Shown: positions 36,101 to 43,594 of the stretch, piece by piece
Layout: each line of letters begins with the position of its first letter
Position numbering within the stretch: position 1 is the first letter of the stretch
Source of the DNA: Bacteroidota bacterium
Lineage (GTDB): Bacteria > Bacteroidota > Bacteroidia > Chitinophagales > JADIYW01
Assembly (NCBI GenBank): GCA_028288625.1
Contig: JAQBNI010000057.1
Span: 1-56,469 of the forward strand
Direction: 5' to 3'
Length of the DNA: 56,469 bases
The notes under the pieces: model-generated
What the model was told of the DNA's origin: nothing
The model's input: the letters and a program-made list of their open reading frames with translations, nothing else
Databases searched by the model: none
Translations under genes and position numbers: made by a program

Positions 36101-38634
36101 GAAATACAATTGTTGGAAATGATATGATCTGCGGAGCGACAAACTGGGGAACAGTTACTGCAGCGGGCGCATCGAGTACTTCACAAAATAACCAGTGCGC
36201 AACGGAAGAATGTGGTGAGCCAAGCGTTAGCGGCAACTGTCATGACCTAACAGCATTAGGATATGATAAAACGCTGTGGTATAAGTTTACAGCGAATGCA
36301 GTAAAGGGTAACTATGTGGTTACAGTTGCCAACAACGGAGTACCCACTGATCTGCTTGCACCGAGTATCAGCATTTACAGGCAGAATGCAACGGTTTGCC
36401 CGGTAGCAACACCTAATTTTTCAAATCTTAATTTAGTAAAACAGAATTTAAATATTGCGGCAAGTACGGCATCGCAATCGGTGAGTTTAAATTGCTGGGA
36501 GATCGAACCTAACAAAACATATTATATACAGGTGGATGGAAATGACCTGAATGAAACAGGCAACAATTTCAATGTGTCAATTACGTACGCTGCTACGCCC
36601 GTGCCTAACGATGATATCTGCAATGCAGTGCCTTTAACTATAGGTGCAGCGCCGGTAGCAGGCGATAATACCTGCGCAGGCACACAAGCCAATGAACTGA
36701 ATTTATCTCCTTCCGCGCCGCAGGATCCAACCGTTTCAGGATATGACGAAACCGTTTGGTATTCATTTATTGCCCCGCCGTCAGGAGCTGCGCGCGTAAC
36801 TTTTGGCGGATTAGGCGTACTGGCAGTCGGGTTAAATATTGATCTGAATGTGCTGGAAGCGCCTGCCGGAAATCCTGCAATATCCTGTGCAGCGCCAAAT
36901 CAATTTACAGGCTTGGCAAATAACAGTTCAACTACAATTCCAAGAAATAATCTTGCTACTACACATGATCTCACTTGTTTAATTCCGGGAAGAAAATATT
37001 ATCTGCAGGTGGATGGAAGCGATGCATCAATTGTTGACCGTGGTTCATTTACGGTTGCAGTCAGCGATCTTGATCCGACATTTGTAGCAGGATCAACTGT
37101 GCCGAATGATGACCCATGCGGTGCCATAGATATCACTCAATTTATCCGCACCGATATCCAGGGACCATGTCCTTCCAATACTTCATCGTACACAGGGCAA
37201 TATACAGTAACAGGCGGTTCGCCGAATATTGACAGGGCAACGAGGAGTTCGCAGGGCGGACCGTGCAATGGTCTTAACTGCAGTGATTACTGGTTTAAGT
37301 TTACCGTTCCGAACGATGCATACGGAATACGCGTGCAGGGAGATGAGCAAAATGAAAGCGTGAACCATACCGAAAATGTAACGATCTACAGACCATCGGG
37401 AAATTGCAGCGGTACCATGAATGAAGTTTCCTGCGGATCAGGTGGATTCTTTGGCGATGTGGATTACAGTATTGCAGCAGCGCCGGGAGAAACATTATAC
37501 CTCAGCGTACATAATTCAGCAGGTGTCATGGGAACGGCTCCTGCCACCTCTGCAAATAATTTTGGATTGTGCTTATCGCCCGTATGCCCTGCTAAACCAA
37601 CTTGTCTGCCGGCTACATTAATATACGATCAGCCGCAATGCTGGAACATGGATGTTGATGGAGCAAATTTAGGTGCGCTATATTATGATTGCCTTCCTGG
37701 CAGTAATAACTCCGCAAATTACTTTGTATTTAATACGGATTGCGGCGTTAACGGATTTGATACGGTAACCATGGTATTTTCTGTAACCGATATTGGCGGC
37801 AGCAGTATATTCTGCGGCACACAAACTGCCATGTCTATTTTTGAAGATGCAACACCGTGTGACGGAAATCCTCAGAATACATTATTGAATTGCGTGGTTT
37901 GGGAAGATGTTACAGGCGGTTCTACCGCATCAAATGTGGTGCAAACCTGGGTACTCGGAGAATGCAAAACGTATGTGGTACAGATCATTTCAAATCAAAA
38001 CGATGGCGACTGTGCTTCGGGCGGACAGATCGTTATCTTCCAGAGTATATTAATACCTACACAAGTATTACCTGTTGAGCTCACCTCTTTCACCGGATAT
38101 AACGATGGAAATATTAATGTGCTCAACTGGATCACCGCTTCGGAAATGAATACCTTAAAATTTGTTGTAGAAAAGAGTATCGATGGCGAAAACTTTACCT
38201 ATATCGGTGAGCGTCCTGCCGCAGGGAATAGTTATGTTCCATTGCATTATACTTTGGATGATCCGTACCCGGTTGTAGGGAAAAATTATTACAGGTTAAA
38301 AATGATCGACAAAGATGGACAGTTTAAATATTCCGAAAAAATATTGATCAAGGTATATTCCACATCAGCAAATACGGATGGAATTGTAAGGATATATCCG
38401 AATCCGGCAAATGATAAGATAAATATCGTTTACCAGGCAGGCGCTGATCAGAGACTGGACCTGGATATCTTTAATGCGATCGGTCAGAATATGCATCAGA
38501 GTATTCACGAAATGAATGCAGGCTTAATTACACTCACGGTCGATGTCACAGATTATGCGAAAGGTATGTATATCATCAACCTTCAAAATAAAACCAACGG
38601 AAATAAATTCCAGTCGAGGTTCATAAAAGAATAA
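30157..38634 (+). CDS. Giant T9SS-exported surface protein with 13 tandem PPC-like units
   Basis: 2825 residues (ATG 30157, or ATG 30166 three codons later). The signal peptide ends near CNYSYAQ, followed by a Cys-rich N-terminal part (CDYSCICCS). About 13 repeats of roughly 180 residues begin ND-x-C-x-A, and hold CA...EP, TVWYKFT-like strands, and L-x-C...PN.TYY.QVDG; the last is divergent. This beta-sandwich layout is PPC-like. The C-terminus has the fibronectin-like LPVELTSFTGYNDGNINVLNW, then the type A sorting domain (IYPNPANDKINI ... KGMYIINLQ). It is probably secreted by type IX and attached to or released from the cell surface. The repeats look like a binding or adhesion array. A terminator follows at 38653-38676. 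Confidence 0.85.
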   Translation: MACMKKYYRFVRYFILFSFFTIACNYSYAQKNIKLRILTIASANSSGTDCDYSCICCSNSPIDWVYDIDDGGTDVDEACYDAGDDQNSNSVSPGFLAWNRNYDGSCQWPGGNIDFNVEGWDQDCADLCIGGGFGATVSDLVCRVNVNRAWPSTTNGTYGPFTATCTYNSNYNGSGNCAGTITVTYQWEVTGNFVYPAPANDNICSAIDLGVVNGGYNSGALNFNNICASNQGGEPRSSPTGMYNTVWYKFTTPATNVPARININISENGAGANNSALTLYEGSSCAFGSLIEKDFNWWCNSSGGSIKGNCLAPNKTYYIQAGTAYNSNDNVICVFSSESTGSYSVSVDAPNISAGPDLICNAYDLGTFSNNAGLSLDVYNQTNRCASVGGCEPDDMPGSLDKTVWYKFTTPPPYYSDGTLPNLYTVEIERTGGGAFDHIPAYTLWKQTAATVRTCSPENCASFANLSSLGSEAWTSIGNTLRNLCLEPNTTYYIQVDHNCTTCFFGIDDYVEFNVHVKKSAYRPPNNICDALDLGYITSNGTASGTATNINWNNSNKFSAAPFLGLPHSNRCKSTESGEPNATLGQDETVWYKFTTGNNAPDYIDWYETDGTCAAPGLLSSFFNSEVEFYKSNSTAACPVGTNLDLQPEKLLSGETCLAGIGTGAPCYRDEFRLKCPEPNTTYWVQIQAASFSVCEEGLWYFDNQSGKGWIKTAPTLNAGNPWDEPCTAFNMGTVPNSGTLTTMPGTGYMDNFCATARQEFRADFNQPLERDVWIKFKPPSSGSVRVTAQSAPSGSPGLDNDLDIQMALWEPVLGSNINDHCGDLRYLWTPRLAQDHGIQEATEAGVITTAYYDIYNTCGNSILCNEGNSFIVPCLDPTKTYFLQVDGGKYFGCDLLDAGDCIMGYFKVQIADAGLGSIDPSAPTNYNTGNPPNFTNDEPCFARLLTVDPQAGPINWKLMTNRCATSINDPIPARWQSVNSSTDNTVWASFIAPASGRVKIRAENIGQIKGDADWHDDINLQLEVYNDFYCFDKAQAREVQTFNESGFDGALTEANPASDEYVGVCVCIVDATCGYDEYYTVKCLIPGQKYYIMIDGDAGYTCNTNAEDVLGDFRISVQDLGGGSRSVNDSVCNAYEILGTATMPVNGTITTGNFNNECATIQPLIEGPGKVAEKISDDDIILPFTITVEHTLWFKFKAPSSGSILIEGKNTGLDNIDIGMALYDFPFENCANAAAGIKVAQDYDAGTVGFNIDEDFYVECLVPGRYYYLQVDGDRNAVYNPLDPNGTETGEFYLKLTHQSMGSRADQPPQNNDSLCDAINFGTISNGGSVFRNDDNNRCATSEQNEPNISGWNVSYFAAQDRTVWYTFTTGANPGAINIAVTDPKPNICFDVDIDLFEYTGTYTTSACDAMALTNSQFNPLFRVANGDIAGIGQSETVTLPCPKPNQQYFLRVTGSGGVLCAGFGPDQGTFDVSISVANSPAILPPNDNVCNAANMGILGNGTTLTLNNQNNNCATQELNEPNTSQSCLADQSCYDETVWYYFTTSATPGQVTINMDVVGNAIADFYGNVSLFEALAIPAVCSFTNLDYMIQSLPFSNGFHDAQITAPCLKPYTTYYLQCDGWDVGPLGLVGVNEQGVFNITVNDNGAGFSRATNDNLANALPVQSGTLAAGGTLTVSSHNKCATCENNEPGGLSFCGTSGTGHTALLNAEDETVWFYFTTPLKPGLTTVTVADDPAVSGTFSPNFRIYYNNGTSPFYRITGAPSGRLIQEGSSATGISSASNTYTCLLPNTKYWVQVDGNDVVPGTVDQSNFILTVADDGSGNPGPSNDLICNATGITIPANGSVATNSTNKCSWEEIGEPNTSGNMGGTGDNVTADNYDETVWYSFIPPSDGIVTLNNLSVGYNYVLYEMPGTATITGCPDPVWSQLREIASGTASIASLTESWSCLDDAKRYYLQIDGNDNPVSADVGNFSFTLSHTGNTIVGNDMICGATNWGTVTAAGASSTSQNNQCATEECGEPSVSGNCHDLTALGYDKTLWYKFTANAVKGNYVVTVANNGVPTDLLAPSISIYRQNATVCPVATPNFSNLNLVKQNLNIAASTASQSVSLNCWEIEPNKTYYIQVDGNDLNETGNNFNVSITYAATPVPNDDICNAVPLTIGAAPVAGDNTCAGTQANELNLSPSAPQDPTVSGYDETVWYSFIAPPSGAARVTFGGLGVLAVGLNIDLNVLEAPAGNPAISCAAPNQFTGLANNSSTTIPRNNLATTHDLTCLIPGRKYYLQVDGSDASIVDRGSFTVAVSDLDPTFVAGSTVPNDDPCGAIDITQFIRTDIQGPCPSNTSSYTGQYTVTGGSPNIDRATRSSQGGPCNGLNCSDYWFKFTVPNDAYGIRVQGDEQNESVNHTENVTIYRPSGNCSGTMNEVSCGSGGFFGDVDYSIAAAPGETLYLSVHNSAGVMGTAPATSANNFGLCLSPVCPAKPTCLPATLIYDQPQCWNMDVDGANLGALYYDCLPGSNNSANYFVFNTDCGVNGFDTVTMVFSVTDIGGSSIFCGTQTAMSIFEDATPCDGNPQNTLLNCVVWEDVTGGSTASNVVQTWVLGECKTYVVQIISNQNDGDCASGGQIVIFQSILIPTQVLPVELTSFTGYNDGNINVLNWITASEMNTLKFVVEKSIDGENFTYIGERPAAGNSYVPLHYTLDDPYPVVGKNYYRLKMIDKDGQFKYSEKILIKVYSTSANTDGIVRIYPNPANDKINIVYQAGADQRLDLDIFNAIGQNMHQSIHEMNAGLITLTVDVTDYAKGMYIINLQNKTNGNKFQSRFIKE

Positions 38635-38652
38635 TATAGTTATCACGATTTA

Positions 38653-38676
38653 AATCCCGATTTTTATCGGGATTTT
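38653..38676 (+). terminator. Terminator after the giant surface protein
   Basis: AATCCCGAT-TTTT-ATCGGGATT followed by a T run. Confidence 0.8.
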
Positions 38677-38688
38677 TTATTTTTAAGT

Positions 38689-39516
38689 ATGAAGAATTTA
38701 CTCGCGGTATTTTTGGTTATTGTTTCATATACTGTGATCGCACAAAATAATATTTCCGGCGATACAGTAATACCGGCTATTCTTCCTGTTGATTCCATAC
38801 CGGTTTCTCTTCCTTTACAAAAACCTGTGATCGATTCACAATTATCAAATTCACTTCATCCCGGAAAGAAAAAATTTAGGTTCGATAATGTGCATTTGAT
38901 GTTCAGCCTGAATTATTCTTATTATAACCCTATTTCAGTGGAGAAAGATATTTTTAAAGGACCGTATTATCCTGTTGCAGATTCAACACCGGTATGGACG
39001 GAAAGGAATACAAAAAATAATTTAGCAAAATCTTTCCCGGTCAGAAATTTTCAGTTCAGCCTGCAGGGGAATTTCTGGAAAGGATTATATATCGGTATGA
39101 ATTACCAGTTCTTCAGTGTAAAAAAATATAAGAAAGATCCAAGTTACGGCAACCTGCTTTCAAAAGTGAACTCGATGTTTTTCCTGGTATCCGCGAATTT
39201 TGGTTACGTGTTTTCATTCCTGAAAAATAAATGCCTGCAGATAGAACCCTCTTTTAGAATAGGCGGATATACAGCGGATGATTATTATGACAGCGGAAAA
39301 GGACGCAAGCTTTACCTCGGGGCAGATTGCAAGATCCGCTACCTCATCAAAAGAAAATTCGGATTAACTGTTGGCGTTGATTATGATTTCCTTTATTACA
39401 GGAGAAAAGATTACAGTGATATCTTTCAACGCAATACTTACCAGAAAACAACATTCAGCAATGTCCATTTGAACGCAGGCATCTGTTATAACATTACCAT
39501 TCATCCACAAAAATAA
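38689..39516 (+). CDS. Probable outer-membrane beta-barrel protein, 275 residues
   Basis: Signal peptide MKNLLAVFLVIVSYTVIAQ. The body has alternating strands rich in aromatics (HLMFSLNYSYYNPISV, FQFSLQGNFWKGLYIGMNYQFF, LFLVSANFGYVFSFL-like FFLVSANFGYVFSFL), ending LNAGICYNITIHP; this is the pattern of an outer-membrane beta-barrel. No specific family is assigned. It lies 12 bp after the terminator of the giant gene and 21 bp before the serine hydrolase gene, so it may be independently transcribed with the latter. Confidence 0.65.
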   Translation: MKNLLAVFLVIVSYTVIAQNNISGDTVIPAILPVDSIPVSLPLQKPVIDSQLSNSLHPGKKKFRFDNVHLMFSLNYSYYNPISVEKDIFKGPYYPVADSTPVWTERNTKNNLAKSFPVRNFQFSLQGNFWKGLYIGMNYQFFSVKKYKKDPSYGNLLSKVNSMFFLVSANFGYVFSFLKNKCLQIEPSFRIGGYTADDYYDSGKGRKLYLGADCKIRYLIKRKFGLTVGVDYDFLYYRRKDYSDIFQRNTYQKTTFSNVHLNAGICYNITIHPQK

Positions 39517-39537
39517 ACTTCAGGTTAACTGCGCACA

Positions 39538-40662
39538 ATGACGAAAAAGATCACGCTCGGCAAAATTTTTCTGGTACTTTTCATCCTCGTGCTGAGCAGT
39601 GTTATCCTGATCTATAATGAAACTTTGCGGGTGCCTTCTATTCTCGATGCTAAATTTTATACTGCTGCACGTATTAAAACTTCATCAACGCCATACTACC
39701 TTCCCGAAAAACAAATTGCACTTCCGGATATGTCAATTTGGGCAGACAGCATCACTGCTGCGCGTTACCGGTATCCCGATTTCCTTTTACAAAATACAAG
39801 TACCACTGCATTCCTTATTGTGCGCAACGATACCGTGATCTTTAAGCGTTATTTAAATGGTATCAGGGAAGGAGAGAACACGCAGCTTTTTTCCATCACC
39901 AAAGTTTTTGTAACCGCACTGCTCGGGATGGCTATCCGTGATAAATATATTGCAGATGCCGATGTTCCCGTAACAAATTATTTTAGTGATCTGAAAAATA
40001 AAGAATTTCATCAGCTTACTTTGCGTCACCTTGCACAAATGCAATCCGGTTTGGATTATGATGAATACGGCAGAATATTTCAAACACTTCAATATTATTA
40101 CGACAAAAATTTAACGCGTTCTATTTATGGCGCTCAATTTGAAACACCACCGGGAAAACAATTCAGATATAAATCCATCGATACACAAATACTGGGCGAA
40201 TGCATTAAGAAAGCACTGGGCAAAAAAAAACTGCTCGATTATTTTAAAGAAACGATCATCGATCCGTTGGGCATGCAGGATACTGCTTATTGGTCGCTGG
40301 ACAGCCGTCTTACACGCAATCCAAAATACTACGGAGGATTGAATATGTCTGCACGCGATCTTGCAAAATTCGGCGTGATGGTGATGCAAGATGGAAAATT
40401 CAGGAACAAACAATTGTTGCGACCGGAATGGTTTAATTATTGTAATGATACCATGCATCGGTGCCGTGAAGAAGATAAGTATTGCCTGGGATGGTATTAT
40501 TGTATAGACGATGAAAACAGCGATGTATATTATGCCGCAGGATTTAACGGTCAGATCATGTTGATCAATGAAACGAAGAAGGTTATTGTTATCCGGTTGG
40601 GAAAAGATCGTGGAGGAGTGGACTGGTATCCGATCATGAGGAAATTATCAGAATCGGTATAA
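39538..40662 (+). CDS. Serine hydrolase, beta-lactamase/class C (DacB-like) family
   Basis: 374 residues. One N-terminal membrane anchor (LGKIFLVLFILVLSSVILIY). Active-site motifs: S119-I-T-K122 in LFSITKVFVTALL, and Y211-K-S213 in FRYKSIDTQILG. Conserved barrel-type YYGGLNMSARDLAKFGVMM-like segment (GLNMSARDLAKFGVMVMQDG). Family members hydrolyse esters, D-amino peptides or beta-lactams; the substrate is not deducible. The protein is expected in the periplasm, held by its anchor. Confidence 0.88.
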   Translation: MTKKITLGKIFLVLFILVLSSVILIYNETLRVPSILDAKFYTAARIKTSSTPYYLPEKQIALPDMSIWADSITAARYRYPDFLLQNTSTTAFLIVRNDTVIFKRYLNGIREGENTQLFSITKVFVTALLGMAIRDKYIADADVPVTNYFSDLKNKEFHQLTLRHLAQMQSGLDYDEYGRIFQTLQYYYDKNLTRSIYGAQFETPPGKQFRYKSIDTQILGECIKKALGKKKLLDYFKETIIDPLGMQDTAYWSLDSRLTRNPKYYGGLNMSARDLAKFGVMVMQDGKFRNKQLLRPEWFNYCNDTMHRCREEDKYCLGWYYCIDDENSDVYYAAGFNGQIMLINETKKVIVIRLGKDRGGVDWYPIMRKLSESV

Positions 40663-40712
40663 AAACGACCATTAAAATTCGTTAATATGTGAATTTATAA
40701 ATTCAAATACTG

Positions 40713-40720
40713 TATTTTTG
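40713..40720 (+). promoter_or_regulatory. -7 element before the FKBP pair
   Basis: TATTTTTG fits TAnnTTTG and ends 18 bp before ATG 40739. No clean upstream TTTG is seen. Confidence 0.45.
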
Positions 40721-40738
40721 CACTTCAAATTTTACAAT

Positions 40739-41530
40739 ATGAAACGAGATCTTACACTTATTTTACTTTTTATAACCGGTTTGTCTTTCAGCCAGACGGG
40801 TGCGAAAACAGCTTCAAAGACGAAGACAACAACTGTAAAAACTACTGCAAAAACAACAACAGCAAAAACAGTTTCTCCGTTTAAAAATCGTGCGGATACA
40901 GTATCTTATTTTATCGGACTACAGATCGGAGGAGATATGAAAAAAAATGGCGCCAATGATATTAATGCTTCTGCATTATCAAAAGGTGTTGCAGATGCAT
41001 TGAAAGGCAATACACCGCAGGTAGATCCGAAAGTAGCAGGAACTGTTGCACAAGCTTATTTTGGAGAAGTACAAGCTAAAAAAGATAAAGAAAAATCAGG
41101 AATGGCAAAGAAATTTTTTGAAGAGAATGCAAAACGCCCGGGCGTAAAAACTACACCAAGCGGTTTACAATATGAAGTGCTGAAAGATTCTGCAGCGCAA
41201 AAGCCTAAATCTACTGATGTTGTAAAAGTGAATTACAAAGGAACATTGCTCGATGGCAAAGTATTTGACAGCACCGAAGGAAGGGAGCCAGCTACATTCC
41301 CGCTGAACCAGGTAATACCGGGCTGGACAGAAGGCTTGCAGCTGATGTCTGTTGGCTCGAGATATAAATTCTACATACCGGGCAGTATTGCATACGGCGA
41401 ACAAGGTGTTCCGCAGGCGGGTATCGGACCTAACGAAACACTTATTTTTGAAGTAGATTTATTAAGTATTGAAAAGCCTGCCCCGCAAGTACCGCAGGTG
41501 CCAAACACGATCAATCCAAACGGACAATAA
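40739..41530 (+). CDS. FKBP-type peptidyl-prolyl isomerase (secreted, Mip-like), copy 1
   Basis: 263 residues from ATG 40739 (MKRDLTLILLFITGLSFSQTG); the start at 40718 is rejected because the signal peptide begins here. A Lys/Thr-rich linker (TASKTKTTTVKTTAKT) follows. Then the FKBP N-terminal dimerisation domain (FKNRADTVSYFIGLQIGGDMK), then FKBP: GVKTTPSGLQYEV, VKVNYKGTLLDGKVFDST, FPLNQVIPGWTEGLQLM, YKFYIPGSIAYGEQG. It helps proteins fold outside the cytoplasm. Followed 29 bp later by a paralogue, most likely a duplication. The -7 element TATTTTTG lies at 40713-40720. Confidence 0.92.
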   Translation: MKRDLTLILLFITGLSFSQTGAKTASKTKTTTVKTTAKTTTAKTVSPFKNRADTVSYFIGLQIGGDMKKNGANDINASALSKGVADALKGNTPQVDPKVAGTVAQAYFGEVQAKKDKEKSGMAKKFFEENAKRPGVKTTPSGLQYEVLKDSAAQKPKSTDVVKVNYKGTLLDGKVFDSTEGREPATFPLNQVIPGWTEGLQLMSVGSRYKFYIPGSIAYGEQGVPQAGIGPNETLIFEVDLLSIEKPAPQVPQVPNTINPNGQ

Positions 41531-41559
41531 TTAATCAACCAACCAAATAAATAAATACA

Positions 41560-42333
41560 ATGAACAATACCACCAAATTAATTATCGTAGCTGTAATTGC
41601 AATGATGTCGGCGTGCAATTCAAAACAAGGTTACATAAATTCTTCGCCGAAAAAAGAAATGGATTCAGTTTCCTATGCGATCGGTTTGCAAATGGGACAA
41701 AACCTGAAAGCAAACGGACTGGACAGTACAGTAAATATAGATATGTTAGCGCGCGGTTTATACGAAGCGATGAACAATAAAAAACAATTATTCACAGGAG
41801 ATACGATCACCGGAATTTTGATGAAACACTTTAATCCGCAAATGTATGCGAGTATGAAAGCCAACGAAGAAAAAACTAAAAAGTTTTTGGATGAGAATGG
41901 CAAAAGACCGGGCGTAAAAACAACAGCGAGCGGTTTACAATATGAAGTGATCACAGAAGGAACGGGAGAAAAGCCAAAGATCTCTGATGTTGTAAAGGTT
42001 GATTATACTGGAACATTACTGGACGGTACTGTTTTTGACAGTTCCGTTAAGCGTGGCGAGCCTGCAACATTCCCATTGAATGGCGTAATTCCGGGCTGGT
42101 CAGAAGGATTACAATTAATGACGGTTGGATCTAAATATAAATTATACATTCCGGGTAAACTTGCATATGGCGCGCAGGGTCAGCAGCAAGCAGGAATCGG
42201 TCCGAACGAAACTTTGGTGTTTGAAGTAGAATTAAAAAGCATCGAAAAGAATCAACCGCAGCAAGGTGGAAATGCAGAAATGCAGAAAATGATTGAAGAA
42301 GCGATGAAGAAACAACAACAGGAAAAAAAATAA
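41560..42333 (+). CDS. FKBP-type peptidyl-prolyl isomerase lipoprotein, copy 2
   Basis: 257 residues. The N-terminus MNNTTKLIIVAVIAMMSACNSKQ gives a lipobox (MSAC), so it is membrane-anchored, unlike copy 1. Same layout: dimerisation helices (KEMDSVSYAIGLQMGQNLK), then FKBP GVKTTASGLQYEVITEG, VKVDYTGTLLDGTVFDSS, FPLNGVIPGWSEGLQLM, YKLYIPGKLAYGAQGQQQ. The C-terminus is Gln/Lys-rich. Tandem arrangement and near-identical motifs point to gene duplication with changed localisation. Terminator at 42355-42381. Confidence 0.92.
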   Translation: MNNTTKLIIVAVIAMMSACNSKQGYINSSPKKEMDSVSYAIGLQMGQNLKANGLDSTVNIDMLARGLYEAMNNKKQLFTGDTITGILMKHFNPQMYASMKANEEKTKKFLDENGKRPGVKTTASGLQYEVITEGTGEKPKISDVVKVDYTGTLLDGTVFDSSVKRGEPATFPLNGVIPGWSEGLQLMTVGSKYKLYIPGKLAYGAQGQQQAGIGPNETLVFEVELKSIEKNQPQQGGNAEMQKMIEEAMKKQQQEKK

Positions 42334-42354
42334 TTTCTTGCTGAACTATAGTAG

Positions 42355-42381
42355 AAGTCTCCCCAACGGGAGACTTTTTTT
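42355..42381 (+). terminator. Terminator after the FKBP pair
   Basis: AAGTCTCCC-CAAC-GGGAGACTT followed by a T run. Confidence 0.85.
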
Positions 42382-42466
42382 GTGTAGAAATAAAAAGATA
42401 AAGTTTATCCTTTGTTAGTATTTTTAAATTTAATTAGGATGAAAATAATTCAGGTAAAATCATCGT

Positions 42467-43012
42467 ATGAAAATATATACAAAAACCGGCGATAAAGGTA
42501 CAACCGCTTTATATGGCGGAAAACGATTGTCGAAAGGAGAGTTGCGCATAGAAGCTTATGGAACAGTGGATGAATTGAATTCTTTTCTCGGGCTTGTAGC
42601 AGCAAACCTTCAGGAAAAAGAATACAGCGATCTCTTTACAGATATTCAAAGCAGGCTGTTTGATATCGGAACACATTTAGCTGCAGAGCCCGGTAAAAAA
42701 AATCTCATATTGCCGGAGATCGCTGAAGAAAAAATTACAATACTTGAACAGTATATCGATAAGATGAATGAAGCATTACCGGAATTAAAATTTTTTATTT
42801 TACCCGGTGGAAATAATGCATCTGCTTTTTGTCACGTGGCAAGAACGGTTTGCAGGAGAGCGGAAAGATGTGTGGTTCGTTTATCAGAAACAGAAACGAT
42901 CGAACCTATCATTATTCAATATCTCAACCGGTTGTCTGATTTTTTATTTGTACTTGCACGGAAATTTGCACACGATGCAAACCAGCCGGAAATTGTGTGG
43001 AAATCACATTGA
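42467..43012 (+). CDS. Corrinoid adenosyltransferase (PduO-type)
   Basis: Transfers the adenosyl group from ATP to cob(I)alamin, making coenzyme B12. 181 residues. The N-terminus KIYTKTGDKGTTALYGGKRLSKGELRIEAYGTVDELNSFLG is the ATP-binding signature, and ARTVCRRAERCVVRL and FLFVLARKFA follow as usual for PduO/MMAB-type enzymes. ATG at 42467. No other B12 genes are nearby. Followed by a 313-bp intergenic region. Confidence 0.93.
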   Translation: MKIYTKTGDKGTTALYGGKRLSKGELRIEAYGTVDELNSFLGLVAANLQEKEYSDLFTDIQSRLFDIGTHLAAEPGKKNLILPEIAEEKITILEQYIDKMNEALPELKFFILPGGNNASAFCHVARTVCRRAERCVVRLSETETIEPIIIQYLNRLSDFLFVLARKFAHDANQPEIVWKSH

Positions 43013-43325
43013 CAAGTATTGCAATTCTGAAAAGTGATTCAATGTGCGCATTAAATACTTTTATAACACATTAAAGCACATTGAAATTGAGAATTAGGAA
43101 TTGAGAATTACGAATTTTGCACTACATTATCCAATAACTTAATTATCTCATCATCTTATATTATTCATCTTTGGAATTTCTCGTTAAAATATCTATATAT
43201 ATAGTTGATAATCAACAGTAAGCAAGTATTTCATTTTTAATTTTGATTTTTGATTTTTAGGTATATATTTGCAGTCTTGTAGAAATACGGGAATTGCAAT
43301 CACGACTTAAAAATTTTTAGAAAAT
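43013..43325. other. Intergenic region with short tandem words
   Basis: No gene seen. It holds GAATT-based repeats (43086-43115, ATTGAGAATTAGGAATTGAG and a further copy), and a Bacteroidota-type promoter for the next gene: TTTG 43242-43245, 18-bp spacer, TATATTTG 43264-43271. Confidence 0.6.
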
Positions 43326-43547
43326 ATGTATTGGACTTTAGAATTAGCATCGTACCTGGAAGAAGCGCCTTGGCCTGCTTCAAAAGATGAATTGATAGAT
43401 TTTGCCATTCGCACAGGTGCGCCTCTGGAAGTGATAGAAAACCTGCAGGAGCTGGATGACGATGAAGAATTGTATGAAAGCATTGAAGACATCTGGCCCG
43501 AATATCCAACAAAAGAAGATTTCCTTTTTAATGAAGATGAATATTGA
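43326..43547 (+). CDS. DUF2795 family protein
   Basis: 73 residues, very acidic. The sequence MYWTLELASYLEEAPWPASKDELIDFAIRTGAPLEVIENLQELDDDEELYESIEDIW matches DUF2795, a small conserved family often found as a housekeeping orphan; its role is unknown. It has its own promoter with TATATTTG at 43264-43271 and ends at a palindromic terminator. Confidence 0.88.
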   Translation: MYWTLELASYLEEAPWPASKDELIDFAIRTGAPLEVIENLQELDDDEELYESIEDIWPEYPTKEDFLFNEDEY

Positions 43548-43571
43548 TCATCATTCATTTTTAAAATAATT

Positions 43572-43594
43572 CCGCATCAATTGATGCGGTTTTT
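43572..43594. terminator. Bidirectional terminator between DUF2795 and DUF4249 genes
   Basis: CCGCATCAATTGATGCGG is a perfect 18-bp palindrome with a T run on the plus strand, and A residues upstream serve the minus strand. It lies between the two convergent genes. Confidence 0.8.

Noticed and set aside
30157-38634. CRISPR-like or DNA-level tandem repeats in the giant gene
   Set aside because: The repeats are protein-level and diverged, about 180 codons each; no short identical repeats with unique spacers. No CRISPR array is seen anywhere in the window.
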